A stretch of DNA of 64,000 bases. Source: Mesorhizobium koreense. Lineage in GTDB: Bacteria; Pseudomonadota; Alphaproteobacteria; Rhizobiales; Rhizobiaceae. Both the position numbers and the translations under genes were made by a program. Of the stretch, positions 25,488-34,486 are shown in pieces (position 1 is the first letter of the stretch; each line of letters starts with the position of its first letter). The stretch spans positions 2,127,001 through 2,191,000 of the forward strand of contig NZ_CP134228.1 of the NCBI RefSeq assembly GCF_031656215.1, in the 5' to 3' direction. The notes below the pieces were generated by a model that did not search any database, had not been told where the DNA came from, and worked only from the letters and a program-made list of their open reading frames with translations.

Positions 25488-26366
25488 GTGGGCATAATAA
25501 TCGGACTGGTGGTGACGCTTGGCTGCGTGCTGGGCGGCTTCATGGCGCTCGGCGGCCACATCAACGTGCTCTTCCAGCCGTGGGAATTCGTCATCATCGT
25601 CGGTGCGGCCCTCGGCTGCTTCCTGGTGGCCAATCCATTCACGATCGTGAAAGACGCGGGCAAGGCCTGTCTCGAAGCCTTCCTGCAATCGGTGCCGAAA
25701 GAGCGGGACTACCTGGAAACGCTCGGCGTATTGCATTCGCTGATGCGTGAACTGAAGACCAAGACGCGCAACGAGGTCGAGGCCCATATCGACAACCCGA
25801 CCGAATCGACGATCTTCCAGACCTATCCGCTCATCCTCAGGAACCACGAACTGACGAACTTCATCTGCGATTATTGCCGGCTCATCATCATCGGCAATGC
25901 GCGGCCCTTCGAGATCGAAGCGCTGATGGACGAGGAAATCCACACCATCCGCCACGACAGGCTGAAATCCTACCATGCCATGACGGCCGTCGCCGACGGG
26001 TTGCCGGCGCTCGGCATCTGCGCGGCGGTGCTCGGTGTCGTCAAGGCGATGGGCGCGCTCGACCAGTCTCCGGAAATCCTCGGCGAACTGATCGGCTCGG
26101 CGCTGGTCGGCACGTTTGCCGGCATTTTCCTTTCCTATGCCGTGGTCGGCCCGATCGCCGCCAAGATCAAGGCGGTTCGCGACAAGAACAACCGGCTCTA
26201 TGTCGTCGTGAAGCAGACACTGCTCGCCTATATGAACGGCTCGCTGCCGCAGGTGGCTCTCGAATTCGGGCGCAAGACGATCTCCGCGCATGACCGGCCG
26301 ACGATCGACGCTGTCGAGCAGAGCACGCTCAATCTCGGCGGCGCCGAGCAGAAGAAGGCGGCCTAG
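25488..26366 (+). CDS. motA: Flagellar stator protein MotA
   Basis: A 292-residue stator protein with four membrane segments: at the start ([20 protein letters not shown]), near 33-52 ([20 protein letters not shown]), and two towards the C-terminus ([40 protein letters not shown]). The cytoplasmic loop between the second and third carries the FliG-contacting charges. It starts with GTG at 25488 behind an AGGAAGT ribosome site. It heads motA-fliM-fliN-fliG-flhB, all on the plus strand. Confidence 0.96.
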   Translation: MGIIIGLVVTLGCVLGGFMALGGHINVLFQPWEFVIIVGAALGCFLVANPFTIVKDAGKACLEAFLQSVPKERDYLETLGVLHSLMRELKTKTRNEVEAHIDNPTESTIFQTYPLILRNHELTNFICDYCRLIIIGNARPFEIEALMDEEIHTIRHDRLKSYHAMTAVADGLPALGICAAVLGVVKAMGALDQSPEILGELIGSALVGTFAGIFLSYAVVGPIAAKIKAVRDKNNRLYVVVKQTLLAYMNGSLPQVALEFGRKTISAHDRPTIDAVEQSTLNLGGAEQKKAA

Positions 26367-26407
26367 ACGATGGCTTCGCCGATGCGCCACAAACGAGGGA
26401 GCGCGCT

Positions 26408-27343
26408 TTGACGATGGCTGAGGCGGCAACCCCTGCCGGAATGCAGAAGCTCATCGTCGAGAAGCTGGTTGGCGCGACCGGCGCGACCGACAAGGTGATG
26501 GGCGCTTCGCGGTCACTGGCGATCCGGACGGTGCCGCTGATCGCGAAAAGCCTCAACGAGGGGCTGACCGAGCCGGTCGATTTCACTCTGAAGACGGTCG
26601 AGGTCGCCCGCATTGTCGATATAAGGCCAGCGCCCGGCGGCCATCACGCGATGACGATCGCGCCATCCACCATCTCGGCGGACGCGCTGCTTCTCCTCAT
26701 CGACGCCCATGCGATCGCGGTTCTGGTGAGCGCGCTTTTCGGCGCCGATCCGGACCTGCCCACCGTTCCGATCGAGCGCGACCTCTCCCCAACGGAAGTG
26801 GCGGTGGTCAATATGGTGTTCCACCAGATGGCCGTGGCGGTCAATGGAACCGGCGCCCGCTCGCTCGATATCCGCTTCCCGATCCCGCCAGCGATCACCG
26901 GCGAGGAGTTGCAGAAGCAGCTCCTCCGCGACGGGCCGGCGGCAAGGCTCGTCTTCGAGGTGTCGACGCCGACCGGCAAGGGCACGATCGAGCTGTTCAT
27001 GCCGCATCGCGTGCTTCTTTCTCATCGCGCCGACGGTAATGGGGCCGACCGGGCGACGGCCGCCAAATGGGGCGCGCATTTCGGCGAGGAGATCATGCGC
27101 TCGGTCGTGAGGCTCGACGCGGCGATCCCGATGTCGCCGATGACTCTCGGCGCGCTTGCCGCGCTTCAGCCCGGACAGGTCCTCGAAATGCCGCAGACGG
27201 CACAGGCGGAGACACGGCTCTCGGCCAAGGGCAAGACGCTTTTCGTGTGCGAATTCGGCAAGCTCGGCGCCAACTATACGGTCCGCGTCCGCCATCCTTA
27301 CGATGCCGGGCAGCAATTCATCGACGGGCTTTTCCCCGGCTGA
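26408..27343 (+). CDS. fliM: Flagellar motor switch protein FliM
   Basis: A 311-residue switch protein. The middle CheC-like domain and C-terminal SpoA domain are recognisable (RDLSPTEVAVVNMVFHQMAV, RSLDIRFPIPP, PMTLGALAALQPGQVLEMPQ, GKTLFVCEFGKLGANYTVRV). The sequence is divergent from enteric FliM, as usual for rhizobia. A GAGGGA ribosome site suits the TTG at 26408; the ATG at 26414 is the alternative start. It lies 41 bases after motA. Confidence 0.92.
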   Translation: MTMAEAATPAGMQKLIVEKLVGATGATDKVMGASRSLAIRTVPLIAKSLNEGLTEPVDFTLKTVEVARIVDIRPAPGGHHAMTIAPSTISADALLLLIDAHAIAVLVSALFGADPDLPTVPIERDLSPTEVAVVNMVFHQMAVAVNGTGARSLDIRFPIPPAITGEELQKQLLRDGPAARLVFEVSTPTGKGTIELFMPHRVLLSHRADGNGADRATAAKWGAHFGEEIMRSVVRLDAAIPMSPMTLGALAALQPGQVLEMPQTAQAETRLSAKGKTLFVCEFGKLGANYTVRVRHPYDAGQQFIDGLFPG

Positions 27344-27370
27344 GAGCCGGGAGAACCAACGGAGAAAAAG

Positions 27371-27766
27371 ATGAGCAAATCCGAAGCGAAAGCCCAAACC
27401 GTCGAGGCTCCGACCGATATCGAGGAAGAGCAGCTGAACCAGGCTATCGAGGATTTGCGCGGCGCGTTGCACGAAGAACCGGGCGAGGGGGAGAAGGCCG
27501 CGAGCCTGCGCAACAACGCCATCATCATGAACATCCCCGTCGACGTACAGATCATGCTCGGCAGCACCGAAATGCCGGTGTCGGAGTTGATGGCGCTGCA
27601 GAAGGGTTCGACCGTCGCGCTCGACCGGCGCATCGGCGAGCCTGTCGATGTCGTCGTCAACGGCCAGAAGATCGCGCGCGGCGAGATCACCGTGCTCGAC
27701 AACGACCCATCGCGCTTCGGCGTGAAGCTGACCGAGATCATCACCGCCGGCAAGACGCCGCGATAA
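27371..27766 (+). CDS. fliN: Flagellar motor switch protein FliN
   Basis: A 131-residue protein with a charged N-terminal tail and the C-terminal SpoA domain: [65 protein letters not shown]. With FliM and FliG it forms the C-ring and is a docking site for the FliH/FliI complex. A GGAGAAAAAG ribosome site precedes the ATG. Confidence 0.97.
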   Translation: MSKSEAKAQTVEAPTDIEEEQLNQAIEDLRGALHEEPGEGEKAASLRNNAIIMNIPVDVQIMLGSTEMPVSELMALQKGSTVALDRRIGEPVDVVVNGQKIARGEITVLDNDPSRFGVKLTEIITAGKTPR

Positions 27767-27794
27767 ACCTACGCTTGCTTATGGATCCCGCCCG

Positions 27795-28817
27795 ATGAGC
27801 CAGTCCCTGAACCTGACCAAGCCGCAGAAGGCCGCCGCCATCCTGGTGGCGATGGGAAAGCCGACTGCCGGTCGCCTGCTCAAATATTTCAAGCAGGACG
27901 AATTGAAGGCGCTGATCGACGGTGCTCGCGCGCTGCGCACCATCCCGCAGGGCGAACTCGAGCGGATCGTCGGCGAGTTCGAAGCGGAATTCGCCGAGGG
28001 CGCGGGGCTTCTCGATTCCGCCGACACGATGGACACGATCCTGAACGAATCCTTCACGCCGGAGGAGATGAACGCGATCCTCGGCCAGGACCAGCCAAAG
28101 GCGGTGGAGAGCAAGGCGCCGCCGCCCGTGTGGCCGGCCGTCGAGAAACTGGAAGCCGAGCGCGTCGGGGCCTTCCTTGCCAACGAGCATCCGCAGACGG
28201 CCGCCCTGGTCTTGAGCAACATGGCGACGCAGGCCGCCGCCAACGCGCTGATGACGCTCGCCAAGCCGATGCGCGGCGAGGTCGTCAAGCGTCTGCTCGC
28301 CATGAACAGCGTGCCTGAGCAGGCCAAACGCATCGTCGAGGACCAGATACGTACTCGGATGCTGTCCGATGCTTCGTTCAAGGACAATACCGCTGGCCAG
28401 ATTCGCGTCGCCGGCATCTTGAACGAACTCGACAAGGAGGACCTCGATGAGGTCATCGGCGAGATGCAGGCGGCCGGCACGGCGGACCTCGACGCTGTCC
28501 GCTCGCGGCTCTTCAATTTCGACGATATCGTCCAGCTTTCGCAGAAGTCGCGGGTGGCGCTGTTCGACGGCCTCGGTACCGACGTCGTAACGCTGGCGCT
28601 GCGCGGCTGCGAGCCGACACTGGCGGAAGCGATCCTCTCCGCGCTCGGACCGCGCTCGCGGCGTATGATCGAATCGGAGCTTGCCTCGGAGCCCGGTAAC
28701 ATCCCGTTCGCGGACATCGCACGGGCGCGCAAGAACATTGCCTCTACCGCGATCCGACTTGCCAATGAGGGCGCGGTACAGCTTCCCGGCACCGAAGACG
28801 TGCAGGAAGCGGCATAG
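27795..28817 (+). CDS. fliG: Flagellar motor switch protein FliG
   Basis: A 340-residue switch protein with N-terminal (LTKPQKAAAILVAMGKPTAG), middle (AFLANEHPQTAALVLSNMAT) and C-terminal domains. The charged torque helix region is RSRLFNFDDIVQLSQKSRVA followed by LALRGCEPTLAEAILSALGP and RSRRMIESEL. It couples stator rotation to the rotor. It lies 28 bases after fliN and 16 before flhB. Confidence 0.97.
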   Translation: MSQSLNLTKPQKAAAILVAMGKPTAGRLLKYFKQDELKALIDGARALRTIPQGELERIVGEFEAEFAEGAGLLDSADTMDTILNESFTPEEMNAILGQDQPKAVESKAPPPVWPAVEKLEAERVGAFLANEHPQTAALVLSNMATQAAANALMTLAKPMRGEVVKRLLAMNSVPEQAKRIVEDQIRTRMLSDASFKDNTAGQIRVAGILNELDKEDLDEVIGEMQAAGTADLDAVRSRLFNFDDIVQLSQKSRVALFDGLGTDVVTLALRGCEPTLAEAILSALGPRSRRMIESELASEPGNIPFADIARARKNIASTAIRLANEGAVQLPGTEDVQEAA

Positions 28818-28833
28818 GCTTTCGGCATAGCCA

Positions 28834-29925
28834 ATGGCCGAGGACAGCGATCAGGAAAGTAAAACCGAGGAACCCTCGGAAAAGAAGATCCGCGACGCCA
28901 TCGAGAAGGGCAATCTGCCTTTCTCCAAGGAATTGTCGATCCTCGCCTCCTTCGTGGCGATCCTCGTCTTCACCGTCTTCCTCGCGCAGGACAGTATCCT
29001 CGACCTCGGCGGCTTCCTTTCCGGCTTTCTCGACCGGCCGGAGGAATGGCCGATCGCCACGGCGCAAGACGTCGCCACGCTCTACCGCATGGTGCTGGTC
29101 GAGATCGCCAAGAGTATCGGCGGCGTGCTCGTGCTCCTGATGGCGGCGGGGCTTGCCGCCTCTGCGCTGCAGAACATGCCGCGCCTGGTGCTCGATCGCA
29201 TTCAGCCGAAAGCTTCGCGCATCTCGCTGCGCGAAGGATGGAAGCGCCTGTTCGGTGTGCAGGGCTTCGTCGAATTCGCCAAGTCGCTCGGGAAGCTCGG
29301 CTTCACGGCGATGTTCGTGGCGTTGGCGATGAACGGGATCGTCCGGCAATTGCTTTCTGGCATGATCACGCAGCCTATCGAGTTCACGGCCGTCATTAAG
29401 GAAGCCGCCACGCATATCCTTGTCGCCATCACGCTGGTGATGACGGCGATCGCGGGCGCCGACCTGTTCTGGTCACGCTTCAAATGGCGGCGCGACTTGC
29501 GCATGACCCGGCAGGAGGTCAAGGACGAGTTCAAGCAGACCGACGGCGATCCGATCATCAAGAGCCGCATGCGCTCGCTCGCTCGCGACCGGGCGCGCCG
29601 GCGCATGATCCAGGCGGTGCCGCGCGCTACGCTCATCATCGCCAACCCGACACACTTCTCGATTGCGCTGCGCTATGTGCGGGAGGAGACGGCTGCGCCC
29701 ATCGTGGTGGCGAAGGGGCAGGATCTGCTCGCGCTCAAGATCCGAGAGATCGCTGCCGAGCACGACATTCCCGTCTTCGAGGACGTGGCGCTCGCCCGCT
29801 CCATGTACAAACAAGTTTCGGTCGATAGCATGATACCGTCGCAATTCTACCAGGCGGTGGCCGAGTTGGTGCGGATCGTCTACCGCGAGAAGGCGGCTCC
29901 AGCGTCGGACAAGGCTGCTCATTGA
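28834..29925 (+). CDS. flhB: Flagellar export switch protein FlhB
   Basis: A 363-residue export gate protein with four membrane helices in the first 210 residues (LSILASFVAILVFTVFLAQD; VLVLLMAAGLAASALQ; and others) and a cytoplasmic C-terminal domain. The autocleavage motif NPTH is at 271-274 in LIIANPTHFSIALRY. The N-terminus (QESKTEEPSEKKIRDAIEKG) is the usual charged FlhB head. It sets the switch from hook to filament export together with FliK. Confidence 0.97.
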   Translation: MAEDSDQESKTEEPSEKKIRDAIEKGNLPFSKELSILASFVAILVFTVFLAQDSILDLGGFLSGFLDRPEEWPIATAQDVATLYRMVLVEIAKSIGGVLVLLMAAGLAASALQNMPRLVLDRIQPKASRISLREGWKRLFGVQGFVEFAKSLGKLGFTAMFVALAMNGIVRQLLSGMITQPIEFTAVIKEAATHILVAITLVMTAIAGADLFWSRFKWRRDLRMTRQEVKDEFKQTDGDPIIKSRMRSLARDRARRRMIQAVPRATLIIANPTHFSIALRYVREETAAPIVVAKGQDLLALKIREIAAEHDIPVFEDVALARSMYKQVSVDSMIPSQFYQAVAELVRIVYREKAAPASDKAAH

Positions 29926-29935
29926 TAGGGAAGTG

Positions 29936-30391
29936 ATGGACAGGCAAGCGTATTCGGAAGCCCGTGAGGTCATCGTCGCCAAGGCGATCGAGAACGTCGT
30001 CGCCGAGTTGCGCATGATCGATGTCGCCGATTATGTGGCGTACATAAAGCTGGAGCGCTTCGCCAACATATCGGACCTGGTGGCGTCCGCGGCCGAACTC
30101 TATTTCATGCCCGGTACGCTCAGGCTCGGCCATGGCGGCGAGGCCCATATCTGCTGGGCTACACCGCCGAAGATCGTGCTCGACCTCGAGCTTCGGCCAC
30201 GCGGAGCGACGATCTATTTCACGCTCGCGCTTTCGGACCGGCACGCCGAAATCGACGTCAACTACGTCGCCTTCGACGAGCCGGGCAACGACCCGCACGC
30301 CAACACCAGCTTTCTGGAAGCGGCGATCGCCGATGCCCGCATCCGCAAGACGCGGGGACATAGCGGGCTGCAAGCCGGCTATCTGGAATAG
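29936..30391 (+). CDS. Unknown conserved protein downstream of flhB
   Basis: A 151-residue soluble protein with no signal or membrane segment. Its middle has MIDVADYVAYIKLERFANIS and LVASAAELYFMPGTLRLGHG, and its C-terminus ends GHSGLQAGYLE. A gene of similar size follows flhB in S. meliloti clusters, so it is probably part of the flagellar regulon, but I do not know its role. An AGGGA motif supports the ATG at 29936; a GTG lies one codon upstream. It ends about 40 bases before a palindromic repeat. Confidence 0.8.
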   Translation: MDRQAYSEAREVIVAKAIENVVAELRMIDVADYVAYIKLERFANISDLVASAAELYFMPGTLRLGHGGEAHICWATPPKIVLDLELRPRGATIYFTLALSDRHAEIDVNYVAFDEPGNDPHANTSFLEAAIADARIRKTRGHSGLQAGYLE

Positions 30392-30431
30392 ATCCTAAGG
30401 CGCGTCGCGATCTTTCAGATTCGCTCCATGT

Positions 30432-30502
30432 GCTCTAGCTTCTTGATTTCACCCATGTCTTTTGTCCCAAAACCGGCGCCCACTTTCGGGAGACATGCTT
30501 TA
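30432..30502. repeat. Dispersed rhizobial repeat at the visR 3' end
   Basis: The segment contains CATGTCTTTTGTCCC-AAAACCGG-CGCCCACTTTCGGGAGACATG, a degenerate copy of the short palindrome dispersed in rhizobial genomes (recognised by the AAAACCGG...CCCACTTT core between CATG ends). The outer CATGTCT/AGACATG arms pair. It lies between the convergent ends of the unknown gene and visR; the visR stop codon (30500-30502) is at its edge. Confidence 0.65.
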
Positions 30503-31231
30503 GTCGATCAAGCCGAGCCGCAGCGCCTTTGCCACCGTGTGCATGCGACCATTGGCGTTCAGCCTTCGGGCGGCGTCGGATAGATACTGGTTGGCCGTAT
30601 GGAGCGAGAGCCGGAGGGCCTTGGCGATCTCCTCGCTGCTTAATCCATCGGCGGCGAGGCGGATGCATTCCAATTCGCGCTTCGTCAGCGAAATCGCTTC
30701 CCGAGGTGAGGTGGCGTGCTGGCGGACGGCATTTTCGAAGAGGCTGAAGCATTCGCCGTGAAGGTCGGGCAATGCCCGATCCAATACGGCCAATCGCGTC
30801 CCGATAAACACGACCAGACCGCTTGCATCCTGCCCGGCGGCTACCGGGAACGCCAGGCCGGTCGTGCCGGGAAGGGGGACTTGCAGCCGTAATGCCCAGC
30901 GCAGCCCCTCGAGGCCGCTCGCGGCATCCTGTGCCCACCAGAACGGCCTGATCGAGCCTCGTGCGCAATCGGCAAGCCGACGCGTACCGGCGGGCGGGAT
31001 ATCAGGGAAGTCAGAGCGGAGGATCGGGGCCAGTTCTCCGCCGCGCGCGCCGCGCGTGAGCGCGAAAACAACATGGCCCGTCGCGCCGATCCGCCGTGCC
31101 AGTTCCGTGCCCTGGTCGCGTAAGAAAGAGGCTGAATGTATGGCCGGGGAGGGAGCCTGTAGTCGGGATCTTGTTTCGATTATATCCGCTGCGAGCGTCG
31201 CTTCCTGCCTGCCAACGACACGGTCACGCAT
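30500..31231 (-). CDS. visR: LuxR-type flagellar master regulator VisR
   Basis: A 243-residue LuxR-family protein. The C-terminal helix-turn-helix (about 180-243) contains SLTKRELECIRLAADGLSSE, EIAKALRLSLHTANQYLSDA. The N-terminal part is the ligand-domain-like region of VisR. VisN and VisR act together as the top regulators of motility in Sinorhizobium, above Rem. The open frame continues upstream through a palindromic element to 31393, but the ATG at 31231 (MRDRVVGRQEATL) gives the family length. The GGGGGA ahead of it, in the end of that element, may serve as ribosome site. Confidence 0.9.
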   Translation of the reverse strand: MRDRVVGRQEATLAADIIETRSRLQAPSPAIHSASFLRDQGTELARRIGATGHVVFALTRGARGGELAPILRSDFPDIPPAGTRRLADCARGSIRPFWWAQDAASGLEGLRWALRLQVPLPGTTGLAFPVAAGQDASGLVVFIGTRLAVLDRALPDLHGECFSLFENAVRQHATSPREAISLTKRELECIRLAADGLSSEEIAKALRLSLHTANQYLSDAARRLNANGRMHTVAKALRLGLID

Positions 31232-31240
31232 AAGGAATAT

Positions 31241-31376
31241 CCCCCACTCCGTCCGCTTCGCGGCCACCTCTCCCCCACATTCTTGGGGGAGAGGAAAGGA
31301 GCTTGTGACAGCGGCCGCCGCTTCCTCTCCCCCGTCGAGCGGGGGAGAGGTGGCCGCGAAGCGGACGGAGTGGGGG
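31241..31376. repeat. 136-bp palindromic element between visN and visR
   Basis: Two perfect 36-base inverted arms (31241-31276 and 31341-31376) begin CCCCCACTCCGTCCG and end CGGACGGAGTGGGGG. Inside are two smaller hairpins built on CTCCCCCAC/TTGGGGGAG and CTCCCCC/GGGGGAG. It occupies most of the visN-visR spacer and ends 10 bases before the visR start. The CCCCCA...TGGGGG ends are like those of the element in motE, but the sequences differ. Confidence 0.85.
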
Positions 31377-31405
31377 TCGAATTCCAAATGCAATCGCCCT
31401 ACCCA

Positions 31406-32101
31406 TCACAGGATACCCCGACGAATCGCGGTTGCCACGGCTTTGGCGCGGTTGGCTGCAGAAAGCTTGCGGATAGCCTGGGCGATATAGCGGTTGGCGG
31501 TGTTGGCGGAGACGCCGACGATCAGCGCGACATCGTCGGTGGTCTTACCTTCGGCCACCCAGAAAAGACACTCGCGCTCGCGGTCCGACAAGGGATCTGC
31601 CGGCTCGGCCCCCGCCTCGTGATCCGACATTTCGGACAGAAGATAGGCGGAGCGGAACTGCGCCGCCGAAACCAGATTGCGGCGGATGCGGCCGGGGCTG
31701 GAGGCGGAGAAGAACGCGCAGGCCCGGCGCGCGCCGGTTCCCAGCCAGAGCGCGTAAACCTCGCTGTGCCCGAAGCGCGCAAGTTCAGATTCAGGGTCGC
31801 CGCATATCCTCCTGTTCCTGCTTGGGTTTTCAGCAAGGAAGAGCGGTTGCGGTGTCGCGCCTAGCGGCGTCGCCTTTCGCGCCATTTTAGCCAGGTGGTC
31901 TAGCCCGACCATGTCTATGGCGTCGTAGATCCAGTTCGACGCGAGCAAGCGTGTGGAAGAACCATCCGGTCCGCAGGCCGTATCGAGGACCATGTAATAT
32001 TCGGCGGAAATGCCGAGGCATATCTGCATGAGCCCGATGGACAGGTCGCTTCGCCGCGTGATGGCCGATACTGGTTCTGGCGGTCTTGCGTATGCGTTCA
32101 T
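31406..32101 (-). CDS. visN: LuxR-type flagellar master regulator VisN
   Basis: A 231-residue LuxR-family protein. The HTH (about 168-231) contains PLSDRERECLFWVAEGKTTD, DVALIVGVSANTANRYIAQA and IRKLSAANRAKAVATAIRRG. The N-terminal part matches VisN (LSIGLMQICLGISAEYYMVL, ASNWIYDAIDMVGLDHLAKM). With VisR it forms the master activator of the flagellar cascade. Its promoter must lie in the gap towards the GST gene. It reads towards visR, 174 bases apart, with the palindrome in between. Confidence 0.92.
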   Translation of the reverse strand: MNAYARPPEPVSAITRRSDLSIGLMQICLGISAEYYMVLDTACGPDGSSTRLLASNWIYDAIDMVGLDHLAKMARKATPLGATPQPLFLAENPSRNRRICGDPESELARFGHSEVYALWLGTGARRACAFFSASSPGRIRRNLVSAAQFRSAYLLSEMSDHEAGAEPADPLSDRERECLFWVAEGKTTDDVALIVGVSANTANRYIAQAIRKLSAANRAKAVATAIRRGIL

Positions 32102-32419
32102 TGCCCGATTTTTTCACCGGCGCCGTGCATTCCGTCCGGCCTTGCGACCGCTCCGCGGATATGCGCAGTCCGGATATCGCCGTCGAACAGATTGCCGGCG
32201 GTGAGTGGAATGGACTCGGTTTGACGCTACTTGTGCCCCCGGACCGGCGAAAAAGGTACATCGCCGAATCGTGTCCTAGTGTTAGGAATCGACAGAAGCG
32301 CGGTCAATAAAAAGTCGCGAAGGGGAAGAATTTTATGCGCGCATCGCTGATGTCGCTGCCGCATGATCGCCGCCTGTCTGGAACATCGTCATATGCCGGG
32401 TCGGCAAGGAGAGAAACCG
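32102..32419. other. Divergent intergenic region visN / GST
   Basis: These 318 bases separate visN (minus) from the GST gene (plus) and should hold both promoters. A small inverted repeat CCTA-GTGT-TAGG is at 32275-32286. A GGCAAGGAG ribosome site just before 32420 belongs to the GST gene. I see no convincing additional gene. Confidence 0.5.
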
Positions 32420-33067
32420 ATGGGCCTGACGCTCCATTACCACCCGCTGGCGTCCTATTGCTGGAAGGTGCTGATCGCGCTCTACGAGAACGACACGCCG
32501 TTCGAGAGCCATGTCGTGGACCTGATGGATGAAGCCGAGGCGAAGACGTTCCGGCGATATTCGCCGATGGGCAAGATGCCGGCGCTGCAGGATGGCGCAC
32601 ACGGCCGCACGATCGTGGAAACGAGCGTCATCATCGAATATCTCGATCGCCATTATCCCGGCCCGACCCGCTTCCTGCCCGAGGACCCGGAGGAGGCGCT
32701 TAGGGTCCGCTTCGCCGAGCGCTTCTTCGATTTCTATGTGCAGGATCTGATGTCGAAGATCGTCACCGACAAGATCAGGCCGGAAGGCAAGAACGACCAT
32801 TTCGGTGTCGAGAAGGCGAGGGCGGAACTCGCCACCGCCTATGACGCCGTCGAGGCGCGGCTGCCGCAGGGAATGTGGCCCGAACGGGAAGACTTCACGC
32901 TCGCCGATTGCGCCGCCCTGCCGGCGCTCTTCTATGCCGGCAAGGTGCAGCCATTCGCGGAAACATACCCGAAGCTTGCCGCCTATTACGACCGGCTCGC
33001 CCGGCGTCCTTCCTTCAAGCGGGTGCTGGACGAGGCCGAGCCCTACTTCAAGCTGTTCCCCGGCTGA
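32420..33067 (+). CDS. Glutathione S-transferase family protein
   Basis: A 215-residue protein with an N-terminal thioredoxin-fold domain (LHYHPLASYCWKVLIALYEN; ETSVIIEYLDRHYPG with the glutathione-contacting E-S/T pair) and an all-helical C-terminal domain (DFTLADCAALPALFYAGKVQ). GSTs conjugate glutathione to electrophiles or isomerise substrates; the substrate cannot be told. The ATG at 32420 is chosen because GGCAAGGAG precedes it and the fold begins there; the open frame extends to 32363. Confidence 0.88.
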   Translation: MGLTLHYHPLASYCWKVLIALYENDTPFESHVVDLMDEAEAKTFRRYSPMGKMPALQDGAHGRTIVETSVIIEYLDRHYPGPTRFLPEDPEEALRVRFAERFFDFYVQDLMSKIVTDKIRPEGKNDHFGVEKARAELATAYDAVEARLPQGMWPEREDFTLADCAALPALFYAGKVQPFAETYPKLAAYYDRLARRPSFKRVLDEAEPYFKLFPG

Positions 33068-33137
33068 GCCGAGGGCCGGGTGGACAAGAGAGGCAATCGA
33101 CGGCACGCTCCATTCCTTAGCCTTCGGAGGACAATGG

Positions 33138-34076
33138 ATGGCGCACTCATGGCCTGACATTCCCTATGGTCCCTGGAAAGACACATGCCGGGCCTTGCAT
33201 CTCTATGTGCAGATCGTCGGCAAGTATCGGCTGGCGCACACGCCCTGGGTCAACCATTCCTGGCATGCGACGCTCTATCCGGACGCACGCGGACTGACCA
33301 CCTCGATGGTGCCGGACGGGCCGGGCATCGAACTGCGCTTCGACTTCATCGCCCATCGTATCGAGGGAGCCGCCGCCGACGGGCGGCGGGGCGGGTTTGC
33401 TCTAGGGCCGATGTCGGTCGCTGATTTCCAGGACCGGCTGCGCGAACTTGTGGCCTCGCTCGGCGGCACACCGAAATGGAACGGCAAGCCGAGCGAGATA
33501 CCGTATGCTCTTCCCTTTGCCGAGGACCACGCCGTCCGGCCTTACGATGCGGATGCAGTAAAGCGCTTCTATCAGGCGCTGGCCCTGGTAGCGGAGGTAT
33601 TCGGCACCTTCCGGACCTCCTTCCTTGGCAAGGTGAGTCCGGTTCATCTCTTCTGGGGAGGTTTCGACCTCGCCGTGACCCGTTTCTCGGGCAGGCGCGC
33701 GCCACTTCACCCCGGCGGTATCGCGGCACTGCCGGACACGGTCACGCAGGAAGCCTACAGCCATGAAGTCTCCTCTGCGGGCTTCTGGCCAGGCGGGGCA
33801 GGCGTCGATTTTCCGGCCTTCTATTCCTACGCCTATCCGGCGCCGGATGGCTTCGCGGCGGCGACGGTCGTGCCGGGCGCGGCGCGCTTCGATACGACGC
33901 TCGGTGAGTTCCTGCTGCCATATGATGCGGTGCGGGCGGCTGCCGATCCAGCGGCGAGACTTATGCAATTCCTGGAAAGCACTTATCGCGCGGCGGCCGA
34001 TCTCGGCCATTGGGACTGCGCCGCGCTCGAATGCGCGACCGGCGTTCCGGGGCAGCCGCGCGTCGTTCGGGCCTAG
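33138..34076 (+). CDS. DUF5996 family protein
   Basis: A 312-residue protein of the DUF5996 type, with WPDIPYGPWKDTCRALHLYV, QIVGKYRLAHTPWVNHSWHA near the start and SPVHLFWGGFDLAVTRFSGR in the middle. No membrane or signal segment is visible and no catalytic role is known to me. The start is the ATG at 33138 behind CGGAGG; the upstream open frame overlaps the GST gene and is not real coding. It lies 70 bases after the GST gene in the same direction and may be cotranscribed. Confidence 0.8.
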   Translation: MAHSWPDIPYGPWKDTCRALHLYVQIVGKYRLAHTPWVNHSWHATLYPDARGLTTSMVPDGPGIELRFDFIAHRIEGAAADGRRGGFALGPMSVADFQDRLRELVASLGGTPKWNGKPSEIPYALPFAEDHAVRPYDADAVKRFYQALALVAEVFGTFRTSFLGKVSPVHLFWGGFDLAVTRFSGRRAPLHPGGIAALPDTVTQEAYSHEVSSAGFWPGGAGVDFPAFYSYAYPAPDGFAAATVVPGAARFDTTLGEFLLPYDAVRAAADPAARLMQFLESTYRAAADLGHWDCAALECATGVPGQPRVVRA

Positions 34077-34164
34077 CCCCGGTTCACAATTTCAGGGTGC
34101 GGATGGACCGTTCGCCGCCGCGGTGGCAAAATCGCAGGTTGCTCGTAACCCGTGAGGTGTTCCG

Positions 34165-34470
34165 ATGAGCGATGTCGTCACCAAGCCGCGCGTGAAGGTC
34201 AAGCCGAAGACCGAACGGCCGCGCCTGCATAAGGTGATCCTCGTCAACGACGATTATACGCCGCGCGAATTCGTCGTGACCGTCCTGAAAGGCGAGTTCC
34301 GCATGAGCGAGGAGCAGGCCTATCATGTCATGATCACGGCGCACCGGCGCGGCGTGTGCGTGGTCGCCGTCTTCACCAAGGATATCGCCGAGACCAAGGC
34401 CACCCGCGCCACGGAGGCGGGCCGCGCCAAGGGCTATCCGCTGCAGTTCACCACCGAACCGGAGGAGTGA
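34165..34470 (+). CDS. clpS: ATP-dependent Clp protease adaptor ClpS
   Basis: A 101-residue N-end-rule adaptor that delivers substrates to ClpAP. It shows the family core KVILVNDDYTPREFVVTVL, YHVMITAHRRGVCVVAVFT and KDIAETKATRATE. The length and the Asn-Asp-Asp segment match ClpS. It is preceded by a GAGGTGTTCCG ribosome region. clpA is not adjacent in this window; rhizobia often have two clpS genes. Confidence 0.96.
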   Translation: MSDVVTKPRVKVKPKTERPRLHKVILVNDDYTPREFVVTVLKGEFRMSEEQAYHVMITAHRRGVCVVAVFTKDIAETKATRATEAGRAKGYPLQFTTEPEE

Positions 34471-34486
34471 GGGAAGCGGGCTGCCA

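Noticed and set aside
32333-33160. Minus-strand open frame of 275 codons over the GST gene
   Set aside because: The GST is clearly coded on the plus strand with a good ribosome site; the opposite frame has no motif.
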